From Roseobacter denitrificans OCh 114 (lineage in GTDB: Bacteria; Pseudomonadota; Alphaproteobacteria; Rhodobacterales; Rhodobacteraceae): a DNA stretch of 64,000 nucleotides. The stretch covers positions 42,470 through 106,469 of the forward strand of contig NC_008386.1 of NCBI RefSeq assembly GCF_000014045.1, written 5' to 3'. Below, piece after piece: positions 9,644 through 20,571 of this stretch (its first letter is position 1; each line of letters opens with the position of its first letter). The notes under the pieces are model-generated. The model was not told where the DNA came from. It did not search any database and saw only the letters and a program-made list of their open reading frames with translations. The position numbers were made by a program, and so were the translations under genes.

Positions 9644-10229
9644 TGTAAAGCGCACTTTACTTTTTGGTTCAATTATCCTCGCACTTGTGATGTTTGCGAA
9701 ATCCCAAATCGATCCACACCTTCAGCGCAGTTACCTTCTATCTTCAATACCTGATGACGTCAAAGTACTTGAAGAGGTTGCCTTCCTAGATGGAGGGCAC
9801 TGCATATACGCAGAGTTTTCCGTAGTAGGTCCTGCCGCTCCACCGAACTTCCATCGCAAAGAGCGGCTACGAAATTACGGATCAAGCCCCAGCTACGACA
9901 ACTTAAAAGCTCAACTGCAAGTGAACGAGTGGCGCAGCGGGACTATCAAAAATACTAGTATTTCTAACGCATTAATTTCTCTAGGGAGCAATGGGCAGCG
10001 AATTTTCGAAAAGTGCATGTTGGTTAAGGGAGACTTCTCTGATCGTACAGTTTTAACAGTAGAAGACAGGCTTAAACGGAGGAACTTTTCGAGGGTTATT
10101 AGCGACGAAATCACGCTCATTCAATCAAGGGAATGGGTACTGTTTTATGGATACGGCCTTTGGGCCTATTACGACGGGCCGGAAGCGCGCCTGATATATA
10201 TTGGACAGCCTTTGGGCTGGTGGGGATAA
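9633..10229 (+). CDS. Small membrane-anchored hypothetical protein
   Basis: A 198-residue protein beginning with two Met codons and a hydrophobic stretch (TLLFGSIILALVMFA), then a soluble domain with two Cys residues (GGHCIYAEF, FEKCMLVKGD) that could pair if exported. Its start overlaps the end of the preceding gene by 11 bases, indicating an operon. It ends four bases before the start codon proposed for the RTX gene. Family unknown. Confidence 0.6.
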   Translation: MMSNVKRTLLFGSIILALVMFAKSQIDPHLQRSYLLSSIPDDVKVLEEVAFLDGGHCIYAEFSVVGPAAPPNFHRKERLRNYGSSPSYDNLKAQLQVNEWRSGTIKNTSISNALISLGSNGQRIFEKCMLVKGDFSDRTVLTVEDRLKRRNFSRVISDEITLIQSREWVLFYGYGLWAYYDGPEARLIYIGQPLGWWG

Positions 10230-10233
10230 AAAA

Positions 10234-13200
10234 ATGTCACAGATTTTTGAGTGTTGAAACACGCGCAGATGGAACGAAGGAATACACAATTGGTGTGCCT
10301 GGGGCTCGAGGAGTTATGCTTGAGTATAAAGTAGTTGACCCTTTTAATTACGACGCCTCAACGAATACATGGAATGTCATTGACGCCAATGAATTCAGCA
10401 AATCTCATTTGGACAATATTTATCGAATAGGACAGCCTTTTGATCCGGAAGATAGGATAACCGGCGTACTGGCCGATTCTACATTAGGTAATATCGATAC
10501 AAAACAAAACACGCCCACTGTTCACTTTCAAAAACAATCCGATTTGCTGGTAGATCGCGTCGGAACTCGCATTAATTTTGATGATTTCGATATCGTTAAA
10601 CATCTCGAGGCTGGATTATATGATGCTCAGCTAGATGTGGGACGAGCGTATTCTCTTACAGACTTGCAGGACTTAGGAATATCGCCGCAGTCAATCAACG
10701 ACGATGGACGTGATTACGGTGATCATGCACAGGGTGCCACGGCATACCCATGGGCAGCAATTAATGGAGACATCTATGCTGGCGGTTCCCCTGATGTAAT
10801 GTACATGTTTGGCTCTTCACGTTTTCAGATCAGTCAAGACACGACTTTCACAATCGAACAAAGTGGTAGTGTTGTCGTAAACGGAAAGATCGAACTGCAA
10901 TACGACGACTTCGACTTTGAATCGAGGAATGTGGACAGCACGGTAAACAACATACTAAAACGGACGCAAGTAGGTGGCGAAGACGGCAAGGTGAATCTTA
11001 CGTACGGTGGAGAAGGTGCTGTTCGATCGTATTCAACAACCACACCATCGACACCTGACGAGGATACGTTTCAAGAGGGCTCTTTTAACGACCCGGGCTT
11101 AAGCCTTGGAGCTCGTTTCGCTGCGTTTTCAAAGAGCCTTACGAAAACCAGTGGCACAGATTTCCAAATTTTTACTGGTTCGGAGCTGAGTAATTCCTTG
11201 AATTCCATCGGTTCACCTTCAAGCGCTTTAGACGATTTTTACTTGAAACTAGACGCCAGCACCACCGGTACGCGATTTTCGTTTGGAGGCGATATAGCAA
11301 ATGAAGTTGTTGTAGTCCCGGCGGACTTTGGGCTTTCTCTCGGTACTGTTGTGGATGACACGGCACCCACTGAAGAGAACTCTTACTCATTTGGCGGGGT
11401 TCAATTTTCACTCGGCACCGAAGTTGCGGTTCGCCCCAACTCAAATATTGACGCTTCGCTTCAGTTTTTTGGCGGCGCAATGAACCACGTATCACCCCTG
11501 GTGTTGGACCTGGATGGTGACGGTGTGGCTGCTGACGTTCGCCATATCTATGACGATGGGACAGTGTTTTTCGACATTGATGCAGATGGGTTCGCGGAGC
11601 GCGTTGGATGGGTTGGTCCAGATGATGGCCAGCTGGCGATGGATCGCAATGGCAACGGTCTCATTGACGATATTACTGAGCTCTATGGCGACGATGAGAT
11701 GCCCGCGTTTGTGAAGCTTGGCCTACATGACAGCGATGGTGATGGGTTTATCACGAATGCTGATGATGATTGGGATGATCTTCTTGTCTGGCGTGACCTT
11801 AACCAAGATGGTGTCAGTCAGGCTGATGAACTCAAGTCGCTTGATCATCACGGAATCACATCAATCAGCTATGCGGAGACGTCCGACAATCGTTATGTGA
11901 AAGAGAACTACATTTCGGGTTGGTCGACTTTCGTTAAAGACGGACAGAACCGTGAGATCGCAGACGTTCACTATCTCAATGACAACGTGAACACGTGGGA
12001 GCTTGGTGCTGAAAGCCAGGTGTTCGGCGCAACGACGGAATTGAACATTGAGGCCCTACTTCTGCCTCTGTCGCGGGGTTACGGCTCGTTGCCAGCGCTG
12101 CACCTGGCGATGACCCGCGATGACGAACTTCGGGGTCTGGTACGCGAGCTTGACCGTCTGCCGCTTGATGAATTGGGCCGCGCTGCAGATCTGACACGCG
12201 ACATCCTTCTCAAATGGGCCGGGGTTCTGGACAATGATCCAGATGCACGCGCAACGGGGGATGGATCGAATATTGACTCCCGTCTGGTCGATTTCATGGA
12301 AATTTTTTCCGGCGTCGAATGGGCGCAGCGGGGAAGTACAGGTTTCGTCGGCGAAAACGCTTCTTTGGGGATCAAGGTCGCCTGGCAAGGTATCCACGCC
12401 ACATTGACGGCGCGGATGGTCGCCCAAGGGCCACTGGAAAAAGTCATCGGTGAGACGGCCTATGATTTTGCCACAGACACACTAAACTTGACCGACGATC
12501 TCGATACGATCGCGGCACGCGCGGCGGATTGGTCTAATTTGTTGGGTGCCGAAGAGGCAAACGCATTCTGGATACTGCTGGGTGACACGCTGGTTGCGCT
12601 GCGAGATAGCCTTGGCGAAACAGTCGAAGACATCAACCTCGCTCTTACAAATGCGGCTGGTTTTGACTTACTTCTAGGCAGTCGCGCCCTTGCAGATGAA
12701 GGCGGCGTGTTGGGCGGTTTGGAAACCGACACTGTGAGCGATCTGTTTGAAAACGTTCGCGTCGGGACGCATCAAGGCGATACTATCAATGGCGGCGGCG
12801 GTGGCGATGCAATTTTTGGTGATGGCGGAAGCGATATAATCAACGGGATGGGTGGTGACGACATCATCGTCGGCGGAACTGGTTCTGACACCTTGGATGG
12901 GGGCGTCGGTGACGACGTCATCGATGGTGGTGATGGCGTGGATATGATCACGGGCGGAGAGGGCAATGACGACCTCGACGGCGACGCGGGTGATGACACG
13001 CTCATTGGTGGCGCTGGCGATGACGACCTCGGCGGCGGCGCTGGTGCGGACATCCTCCACGGCGGAGAAGGCAAGGATCGGCTTGCTTATGGCTCAAGCA
13101 ATGCGGGCGTTACAATTGATCTGGCGGCCGGAACCGGGAGCGGGGGGCACGCTGACGGGGACGTGTTTTCCGGTTTTGAGAATGTACAGGGATCGGAACA

Positions 13201-16200
13201 CAACGACATCATCCGTGGCGATGCCGGAACAAACTTGCTGAATGGCGAAAACGGCAATGATATCCTTGAAGGCAGGGACGGCGATGACGTTCTGTTTGGC
13301 GCGACTGGCGATGACACGCTGAGAGGTGGGAATGGTGACGACATTTTGTCGGCACTACAGGGACGGGAACATTTTGACGGCGGAGCCGGTCAAGACCTTG
13401 TTTCTTACAAGCACGGCTTTTTGAGCACCGGCGTGCACGTCGACCTGTCTCAGGGTCGTGGTTTCGCGGGCGAAGCGCATGACGATACCTACACCGGGGT
13501 AGAGAACGTCACTGGATCACGCCACAATGATATCCTGATTGGCGATGGATCTGCGAACTACATCCGTGATGGCGGGGGACACGCCAACGACGTTTTGCGC
13601 GGTGGTGGAGGTGTTGACTGGCTGATCACGACTGGTGGCTTTGACCGCCTATGGGGCGATGGCGGTGGAGATCGGTTCAGAATCCAACGTGAGGATGGCG
13701 ACGGTGTAGCACCTGGGCCACGCGCAGTCGTTGTTGTAGACTTTGATGGCTCTGAGGGAGATTTAATCGACCTCAGAGATTTACCAATTTCGACGTTGGT
13801 TTTGCAGCGGATGGGAAATGACACCTACGCAGACCTTGGGGGCGGCCGTGCGCTTGTCATCCGCGATGTAAACCCAGGCGCTCTGAATGCATCACATTTT
13901 GCGTTTCCGGATGGCGCCTCCATGCAAGTGGGACCGGTAAAAACCAACGTGCCGGCGTTTCTGCTCGAACCGGATGTCGAAACACCATATGCAGCGCCCG
14001 CGCGCTTTATTGACGGTAATCCTGGTGCAAACACGCTCGCAGGTGACGGGGGAGATGACACACTCTTGGGCCGGGCGGGTGACGATAGGCTGATTGGGAA
14101 TGGCGGCGCGGACAGGCTGGATGGTGGTGCGGGCATTGATACTGTCGATTATCTCAGCAGTTGGGCAGGCGTGAACATCGATCTTGCGCTAGGAACCGGC
14201 TCTGGCGGTGATGCTGAGGGAGACGTACTGGTATCAATCGAACACGCTGTTGGCTCGCATTACGACGACGTGATCGCTGGAAACAGTGCCGACAACCGTC
14301 TCAACGGACTAAGTGGATCAGATACGCTTATTGGCAATGACGGTTCCGATACCCTTATCGGCGGTGATGGTGACGACGATCTTCGCGGAGGAAACGGTGA
14401 CGATCTTCTCGTTGGGGGTTCTGGAGCAGACAGCTTCGACGGGGGCGCAGGGACGGATCAAGCGCTCTATAATAACGCAGCTTCTAGCATAACCCTTGAC
14501 CTTGAAAACGCACACCGGAACCGTGGCGAGGCAGAGGGAGATGTTTTCACCAATGTTGAGTTGTTCGTTGCGTCCAATCACGACGACAGACTTTACGGCA
14601 ATGCTGCCGGTAATCAGCTTTACGGCTTGGAGGGAGATGATGTCCTTGAAGGTCGGGGCGGCACTGACACTCTGGTTGGCGGCAGCGGTAATGATACGCT
14701 TCGAGGTGGTTCTGAGGATGACTACCTATTTGGTGGAAAGGGTGCTGACATTCTCGACGGTGGATCTGGCGCAAACGATTTCGCACAATACAGCGCTGCA
14801 ATCTCTTCGATAGTGGCGAGCTTGCGTGACGCATCTGTGAACCGGGGTGAAGCGACGGGTGATACTTTCTTTGGTATCGAACACCTCGCTGGATCAGCGC
14901 ATGATGATGAACTTTATGGCAATAATAAAACGAACGTGCTGAACGGTGGGGACGGAAACGACATCCTGGACGGTGGCGCAGGACAAGATCACTATACTGG
15001 CGGGTTAGGTGCTGACACATTTGTACATGACGGGGGACGTAATCAGGATGTGATTTATGACTTTAATCCAAGCCAGGGAGACCGCATCTCATTCTTTGGC
15101 AGCTCTGATGTCACATCGTTGACGGACCTTAAATCAAACCATCTTCTTCAACAGGGTAGCAACTTATTTGTTGTTGTCGGTTCAAAAGCCATTTTCCAAA
15201 TAAACAATGCAAACGCCTCATATCTTACCTCCACTTCTGTCACATTCACCGCTCTCGCTGGTCTCAATTTCACAGACACCTTTGAAGGTAGTGATGGCGC
15301 AGACCATCTGATTGGCAGCGCTTACGGTGATATTCTTCTGGGCTTTGATGGCACGGATATTCTGGAAGGTAAGGCAGGCGACGACATCCTGGAGGGTGGC
15401 GCAGGTGTTGATACGCTCGAAGGCGGCGCGGGCAATGACACATTGGATGCTGGCGAAGGTGTCGATAGTGTTGGACTATCGCAAGCACAGCAACTGCGTG
15501 GCGGAACAGGCGATGATATCTACTTGATTGGTGCGAATGCTGGCGACGTTCTTGTCGATGCCGCAGGTGAGGATCAGAATGGCGGCAATGACCGGGTTGA
15601 GTTCACAGATGTGTCGCTTGCGAATGCAAAGATTTCGACATTTGCATCCGACAATTCAGCGGATGGCGATATGCTGGCAATCAGCTGGCAGCAGAATGGT
15701 CTGTCGGGGACTGCCTACTTTGCCCAGTCGGGCTCATATATTGAGGCATACGAGTTCGCTGACGGCTTAACCCTTACGTCCGATGCCTTCACGAGTACTG
15801 GCGTCAGCAGAACCGGTGCATCAAGCGATGATACTGTTGGAGGTAGCGCAGGCGATGATGTCCTGAACGGTGAGGCGGGCAATGACACTCTTGATGGTAA
15901 TACTGGTGACGATTTGCTGCTCGGCGCAGGCGGAGAGGATACTCTGAACGGAGGCGAAGGCCGCGATCAAATCTTTGGTGGGATTGGCAACGATCTCGTG
16001 AATGGCGGTCTCGGCAATGATACTCTGAACGGCGGCGAAGGGAACGACACCATTTTCGGCGACGAAGGCAATGACATTATTTTCGGCGGCGATGGCGACG
16101 ATACGATCAATAGCGGCTCGGGCAATGACAACGTTGATGCCGGTGACGGAGCTGACATCGTAGAGGGCGGGCTCGGCAATGATCTCCTGAATGGCGGCAC

Positions 16201-17891
16201 GGGAATTGACACTCTACTTGGTGGGGCGGGCAACGACACCTTGGATGCCGAAGACGGAACCGATGGCGTTTATCTACTTCAGGCGCAAATCCTGCGCGGT
16301 GGAACAGGCGATGATATCTATCGTATCAGTGCCAACGCTGGTGATGTTGTCATTGACGCTGCTGGCGAAGCAGAAGTCGGTGGAACAGACCGCGTTGAAT
16401 TTTATGATTTGGCGCTCTCGGACATAACGGTTTCAATCTGGGATTCAGGCAACGCTGTCGATGGCGTGATGTTGACGCTGAGTTGGAACAAGGGTGGCCA
16501 GTCGGGCACGGCTTACTTTGCACAATTGGGTTCTCGTGTTGAGGTATTCGAGTTTGCCGGTGGTCAAGTTATTCCGATTTCGGAATTCATCGAGTCGGGG
16601 TTGGTGAGGCTTGGAACCGATGGCACTGACAATCTTATCGGTAGTGCCGGCGCAGATACCTTAGAAGGAGGTTCCGGGGATGATCTGCTGAAAGGCTTCG
16701 GTGGTGCTGACGTCCTCGATGGTGGGAACGGCTACGATCAACTATCTGGCGGACAAGGCGACGATATCTTAAAAGGCGGAGCCGATGATGATGTGTTGTT
16801 TGGTGAAGAAGGTGATGACGGTATTCAAGGCGGGAATGGCGAGGATACTTTGAATGGTGGACTCGGAAATGATACTTTGAACGGCGGCGAAGGGAACGAT
16901 ACGTTCATGGGCGGAGAAGGTGATGACACTGTATTCGGACAAGATGGGAATGACATCATCGATGGCGGTGCAGGAAATGATGTACTTCGAGGCAATTTTG
17001 GCGATGACACAATAAACGGCGGTGCTGGTGATGATTTTCTAGCCGGCTCTGGCGGTTCTGATCTTATAACCGGCGGTGCCGGAAATGATACGGGGTACGG
17101 CGGTGACGGCGATGATATTCTGCAGGGCGGAACAGGCGAAGATAGTTTTTCTGGCAATGACGGCAACGATGTGATTGAGGGCGGAGATAGCGACGATACG
17201 TTGTTTGGAAACAATGGCGCTGATACGTTACTGGGAGGTCAGGGTGACGACTTTATGGGCGGCGGCGGCGGAAATGACATTTTGAGCGGTGAAGACGGCA
17301 ATGACACAATGTTCGGTGGATCCAACGACGATGTTTTACATGGCGGCGAGGGCAATGATAGAATAGAGGGGCAGCAGCAGAATGATGATCTTTTCGGGCA
17401 GAACGGAAATGATATTTTAAGAGGCGGAGATGGATCAGACTTGCTTGATGGTGGCGCTGGTAACGATGTTTTAGCAGGCGGAAACGGTGGCGACATCCTG
17501 ATCGGCGGTCTTGGGGCCGACATTCTTCGTGGTAACGCTGGCTTCGATACTTTTGTATTCAACAACACAGCAGATTCCACATTGACGGCAACGGATGAGA
17601 TTGATGGAATTGAGCGGATAGGTCTTTCCCGGGGGCGATGTCATAAATCTCTCCGGTATGGATGCAAATATTGCTTTGGTTGGTGACGATGGCTTTGCGT
17701 TCCTCGGAGAACTGACATCCGCACAAGGCATCGCGCAGGGTGCAGGTTCGCTTTGGGTTAAAAATGTGGGTAGCCACACGATGGTCTATGGTTTGACGGA
17801 CGATGACAGCACAATCGATTTTGCCGTCCGTATCAACGACGGTGCCGAAGTCAGTGCCAGCGACTATCTAGCCAGTGATTTCTTGCTCTGA
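10234..17891 (+). CDS. Giant RTX (haemolysin-type calcium-binding) protein, frame disrupted at both ends
   Basis: About 2,550 residues if repaired. Layout: a non-repetitive N-terminus (10.25-11.5 kb); a calcium-binding DxDxDG-rich module (LDLDGDGV, MDRNGNGLIDD, HDSDGDGFI, DLNQDGVS) at 11.5-11.85 kb; an alpha-helical part to 12.75 kb; then nonapeptide GGxGxDxLx arrays to 17.56 kb. The continuous frame runs to TGA at 17686. The ATG at 10234 hits a stop after seven codons; losing one T from the T5 run at 10244 gives MSQILSVETRADG in frame, otherwise TTG 10247 would start it. At 17620-17640 the frame shifts, and the tail GGDVINLSGMDANIALVGDD to ASDFLL lies in another frame ending 17891. That tail is where RTX proteins carry the type I secretion signal, so the product as written would lack it. 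Confidence 0.85.
15471..16620 (+). repeat. Internal duplication inside the RTX gene
   Basis: The segment 15471-15810 (QAQQLRGGTGDDIYLIGANAGD, then SGTAYFAQSGS) is repeated with divergence at 16261-16620 (QAQILRGGTGDDIYRISANAGD, then SGTAYFAQLGS). Each copy sits between blocks of calcium-binding nonapeptides, showing the gene grew by segmental duplication. Confidence 0.8.
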
Positions 17892-18362
17892 GGAGCCAGC
17901 AATCCGATGATGTGCTCATTGCCTTAGTGGGCACATCACCTTTGAAAATGACCATAAAGCGCGGAGTTAAGATCTGGGAATTTTGGCTGAGTGACGTGAA
18001 TTCGCCCTACTCAAATGGGAAGGTTTCTTAGCTTTTTTCAAGTTATAGGGTCATTCCACGCCCATGTGAGCGGTATTTGAGCCGCGTCCGCTCTTCCGAA
18101 GGCCTTTTTGACAAATTTACCAAGCCTTCAGGAACCGTTTTCCAAGAGTTGTGGGCTTTTGTAAAAAGTTGTTCAAATGAGACACATACTGACTTGGCGA
18201 GCCTCAACCGTTTGGGCCTCCAGAACCGCCATCGTCTCGAACATGCAATCATTGAGGGCGGTAGTGAAAGACTAGAAACGATGAACATTGTCCCAAAGAA
18301 GCCGGATCCTGTGAAGGGCAGCGAGCCAGCGACGCCCTGTGAGATTGGTGAGACACCGTGTC
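17892..18362. other. Intergenic region after the RTX gene with a hairpin
   Basis: A 7-bp inverted repeat, GATGTGC at 17909-17915 and GCACATC at 17931-17937, follows the RTX stop and may act as a terminator, although the U-tract is poor. The rest has a weak reading frame listed separately and nothing else recognised. Confidence 0.35.
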
Positions 18363-18363
18363 A
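18077..18363 (+). pseudogene. Unknown ORF fragment cut by a transposon end
   Basis: From a TTG at 18077 the frame encodes a protein-like sequence (FQELWAFVKSC, TMNIVPKKPDPVKG). It runs into the transposon-like end that starts with TGTACCC at 18364 and stops shortly after. If real it is the remainder of a gene interrupted there; the weak start and lack of family keep confidence low. Confidence 0.25.
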
Positions 18364-18480
18364 CTGTACCCTAATTAATCAGAATCTGGTCTGAAATTTC
18401 CCAGCGATATCAATTGCGGTCTGTACCCTTAATTTTCATATTGTACCGTTAATTACCATACTGTACCCTTTATTGGCATA
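18364..18480 (+). repeat. Transposon-like left end with three 20-bp tandem repeats
   Basis: Three contiguous 20-bp units, 18421-18440, 18441-18460 and 18461-18480, share the pattern yTGTACCsTTwATTnnCATA, and a partial fourth copy (TGTACCCTAATTAATCAG) sits outside at 18364. Arrays of about 20-bp transposase-binding repeats at a TGT end are usual for TniA/Tn7-type transposons, and a TniA-like N-terminus follows directly. Only this one end is seen. Confidence 0.6.
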
Positions 18481-18528
18481 CGGTCGGTTCTGTGGGTAAG
18501 TGTCGGCTTATTGGGGCGGGGTATTTGC

Positions 18529-18685
18529 GTGGTAAACGAGCGTCTTGCGAAACAACGAGCAGCGGTTCTCCGTCCGATCCTGGAACTTGAGAACAAGGGC
18601 GAGCCAATCAGCGCGGCTATCGGAGATGCCGCTTGGGAACTGGGCTTGGCAAAAAGCCACACATGGTCGCTCTACCGGCGTCTGA
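18529..18685 (+). pseudogene. TniA/Mu-type transposase, N-terminal fragment
   Basis: From GTG 18529 the frame reads VVNERLAKQRAAVLRP, then DAAWELGLAKSHTWSLYRRLR, resembling the N-terminal helix-turn-helix of Mu/TniA-type transposases. It is cut after about 52 codons by the left terminal repeat of the IS6-family element at 18686. The catalytic part is missing, so the transposon is dead unless helped in trans. Confidence 0.5.
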
Positions 18686-19512
18686 GGGGTCTGTTGCATT
18701 AATCTACATAGTCCCGAAGTGTCTTTGTTTGCACCGCCAATCAGGCTGCCACGCCAAAGAGTTTGCTCACGAAACGGATTTCGCCTTCGACGCCCGGTTC
18801 TTTACCGTGGACATGGCCGTTTTTGATGGTTCGGATCGCCTCGATCCCGCGCAACGTAGCTTTGGCAGAAGACAATGATTTGAAGCCACGCATCGGGGTA
18901 ATCAACTTCTTGAGGGCGGCGTGATCGCTCTCGATCCGGTTGTTCTTCCACTTGCGGTTTATGTGCAGAACGCCTTCGCCAGGAAGCTCGAAGCGGTTCA
19001 TCTCGCCGATCACACGGGCATAGCTATGTGCCTTGTCGGTAGTTATTGAGCGTGGCTGATATAGCCGGGCATTCTCGCAGGCTTGCTTCAGAAAAGCCCT
19101 TGCTGCTTTGATATCTCGGCGCGCGGTCAGACGGAAATCGACCAGCTGTCCATTCTGATCAACCGCGCGCCAAAGATAGCGCCACTTTCCGCCAACTCGG
19201 ATGTAAGTTTCATCGACGTGCCAACTTTGGCCGCGCCATGATCGATGCTTGAATGACCGCTTTGCGATCTCTGGACCAAACTTGCGGACCCAGCGATGGA
19301 TCGTGGAAGCGTCCACATTGATGCCCCGCTCAGCCAACAAATCTCGCACATCTCGACAAGATAGCGAGAAGCGGCAGTACCAGCGCACCGCGCAAAGAAT
19401 AACATCGGGCGAAAACCGATGATGTTTGAAAGGATTGCGCTGCATGATGATCCTCCACTCGTTGAACCTGCTTCAAATATCCAAGCGAAACCCAGTTAAT
19501 GCAACAGACCCC
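18686..19512 (-). mobile_element. Complete IS6-family insertion sequence
   Basis: Perfect 17-bp terminal inverted repeats bound the element: GGGGTCTGTTGCATTAA at 18686-18702 and its reverse complement at 19496-19512; the GGTCTGTTGCA core is typical of IS6/IS26 ends. One transposase gene fills it. The 8 bases outside each end do not match, so there is no target duplication. This and the two unrelated truncated transposase genes on either side suggest replicative IS6 activity deleted the DNA between them. Confidence 0.88.
18741..19445 (-). CDS. IS6 family transposase
   Basis: A 234-residue DDE transposase. It has the N-terminal zinc-finger/HTH part (FSPDVILCAVRWYCRFSLS), then the DDE core: Asp in WHVDETYIRVGGKW, Asp in SITTDKAHSY and Glu in NRIESDHAALK, with the RWRYLWRAVD-like strand typical of IS6. 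Full family length. It is read on the minus strand from within the element's own inverted repeats. Confidence 0.93.
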   Translation of the reverse strand: MQRNPFKHHRFSPDVILCAVRWYCRFSLSCRDVRDLLAERGINVDASTIHRWVRKFGPEIAKRSFKHRSWRGQSWHVDETYIRVGGKWRYLWRAVDQNGQLVDFRLTARRDIKAARAFLKQACENARLYQPRSITTDKAHSYARVIGEMNRFELPGEGVLHINRKWKNNRIESDHAALKKLITPMRGFKSLSSAKATLRGIEAIRTIKNGHVHGKEPGVEGEIRFVSKLFGVAA

Positions 19513-20208
19513 TTTACCGAGATGCAACAACAGGACGGCACTGCCAGCCTGACGCACGCCGAATGGCTGGGTCTGCTCATTGATCGCGAGGCAACCAGCC
19601 GCGAGACAAAGCGGTTCGAAAGCCGCATGCGTACAGCAAAACTGCGACACGTCGGTGCTTCGCCGGAAGACGTGGATTACAAATCTCGGCGCGGTCTCGA
19701 CAAAGCTCTGTTCCAGCAGATGCTGACCGGGCGCTGGATCAAAGACAAACGCAACCTGATGATCACTGGCCCTTGCGGCGTTGGCAAAACCTGGCTGGCC
19801 TGCGCCCTCGCGCAATCAGCATGCCGTGATGGGGTAACTGTGCTTTACAAACGCATGCCGCGCCTCTTTGACGAGCTGGAGTTGGCCCACGGAGACGGAC
19901 GCTTTCCCCGGGTATTCAAAGCGCTGACGAAAACCCAACTGCTGATCCTGGACGATTGGGGCCCGGATCGCCTCGATGCAAGTCAGCGCCGCGACTTGAT
20001 GGAAATTGTCGAAGATCGCTACGAAGTTGGATCAACCCTGATCACCAGCCAACTGCCAATCGACGCATGGCACGATGTGATCGGCGAGCCCACCTTTGCA
20101 GATGCCATTCTCGACCGCCTTGTGCACAATGCCTATCGCATCGAACTCGACGGGCAAAGCATGCGCAAAACCAAACTCAAAACAGGTGACGAAAGCACCC
20201 AAAACTGA
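19513..20208 (+). pseudogene. istB: IstB-like helper ATPase of an IS21-family element, N-terminally truncated
   Basis: The frame is open from 19426 inside the IS6 element, but homology-like sequence begins after the IS6 end at 19513. It has the IstB hallmark LTHAEWLGLLIDREAT, Walker A GPCGVGKTW, Walker B LLILDDWGPDRLD and the tail FADAILDRLVHNAYRIEL. About the first 20 residues of a normal IstB are replaced by IS6 sequence. No istA precedes it; the istA remnant near 25 kb is in opposite orientation. Confidence 0.85.
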
Positions 20209-20571
20209 TACCCAAAAACTCAGGCCTCGCAGCCGCTAAGCAAGGGTGGCCGGAGACCCCGGTTTAGGCGGCCGGATGTTGTCGGAATGACCGGCCGGAT
20301 GCTCCGGAATGCGCACTCAGGCGTAAACGACCGTTTTAGGTAGGCTAGTCGGGGCCTGTCGGTTGTCCGCCAGGCCTTTTCTCAGTCTATGGCTACTTAC
20401 CACGGAGGTATCCTAGGCCGGATCGCAAATATAAGTTGCCTCGATACATGTATCAACCGATAACCATCCTAAAAATCTCATTCAACGCCTCGGCCCCCTA
20501 ATACGTGACAGGTCCAACCTACGCCGCTTACCGCGAATGGTGTGATTGTCATATGAAAGCTTATCGCACTA
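20209..20571. other. Non-coding remnant with IS21-type end repeats
   Basis: The first part, to about 20310, holds repeated GGCCGG-containing motifs (GGTGGCCGG, GCGGCCGGATG, GACCGGCCGG) like the multiple end repeats of IS21 elements, so it is probably that element's right end. I see no gene in the remainder. Confidence 0.45.

Noticed and set aside
12778..17560. Regular repeats considered as a CRISPR array
   Set aside because: Repeats are in-frame calcium-binding nonapeptide codons without unique spacers or cas genes.
16825..17580. Long Ser/Pro repeat frames antisense to the RTX arrays
   Set aside because: They are the mechanical complement of GGxGxD repeats and recur under every array.
18678..19520. 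An 8-bp target duplication around the IS6 element
   Set aside because: Flanks GCGTCTGA and TTTACCGA do not match, and shifting the ends by two bases does not help.
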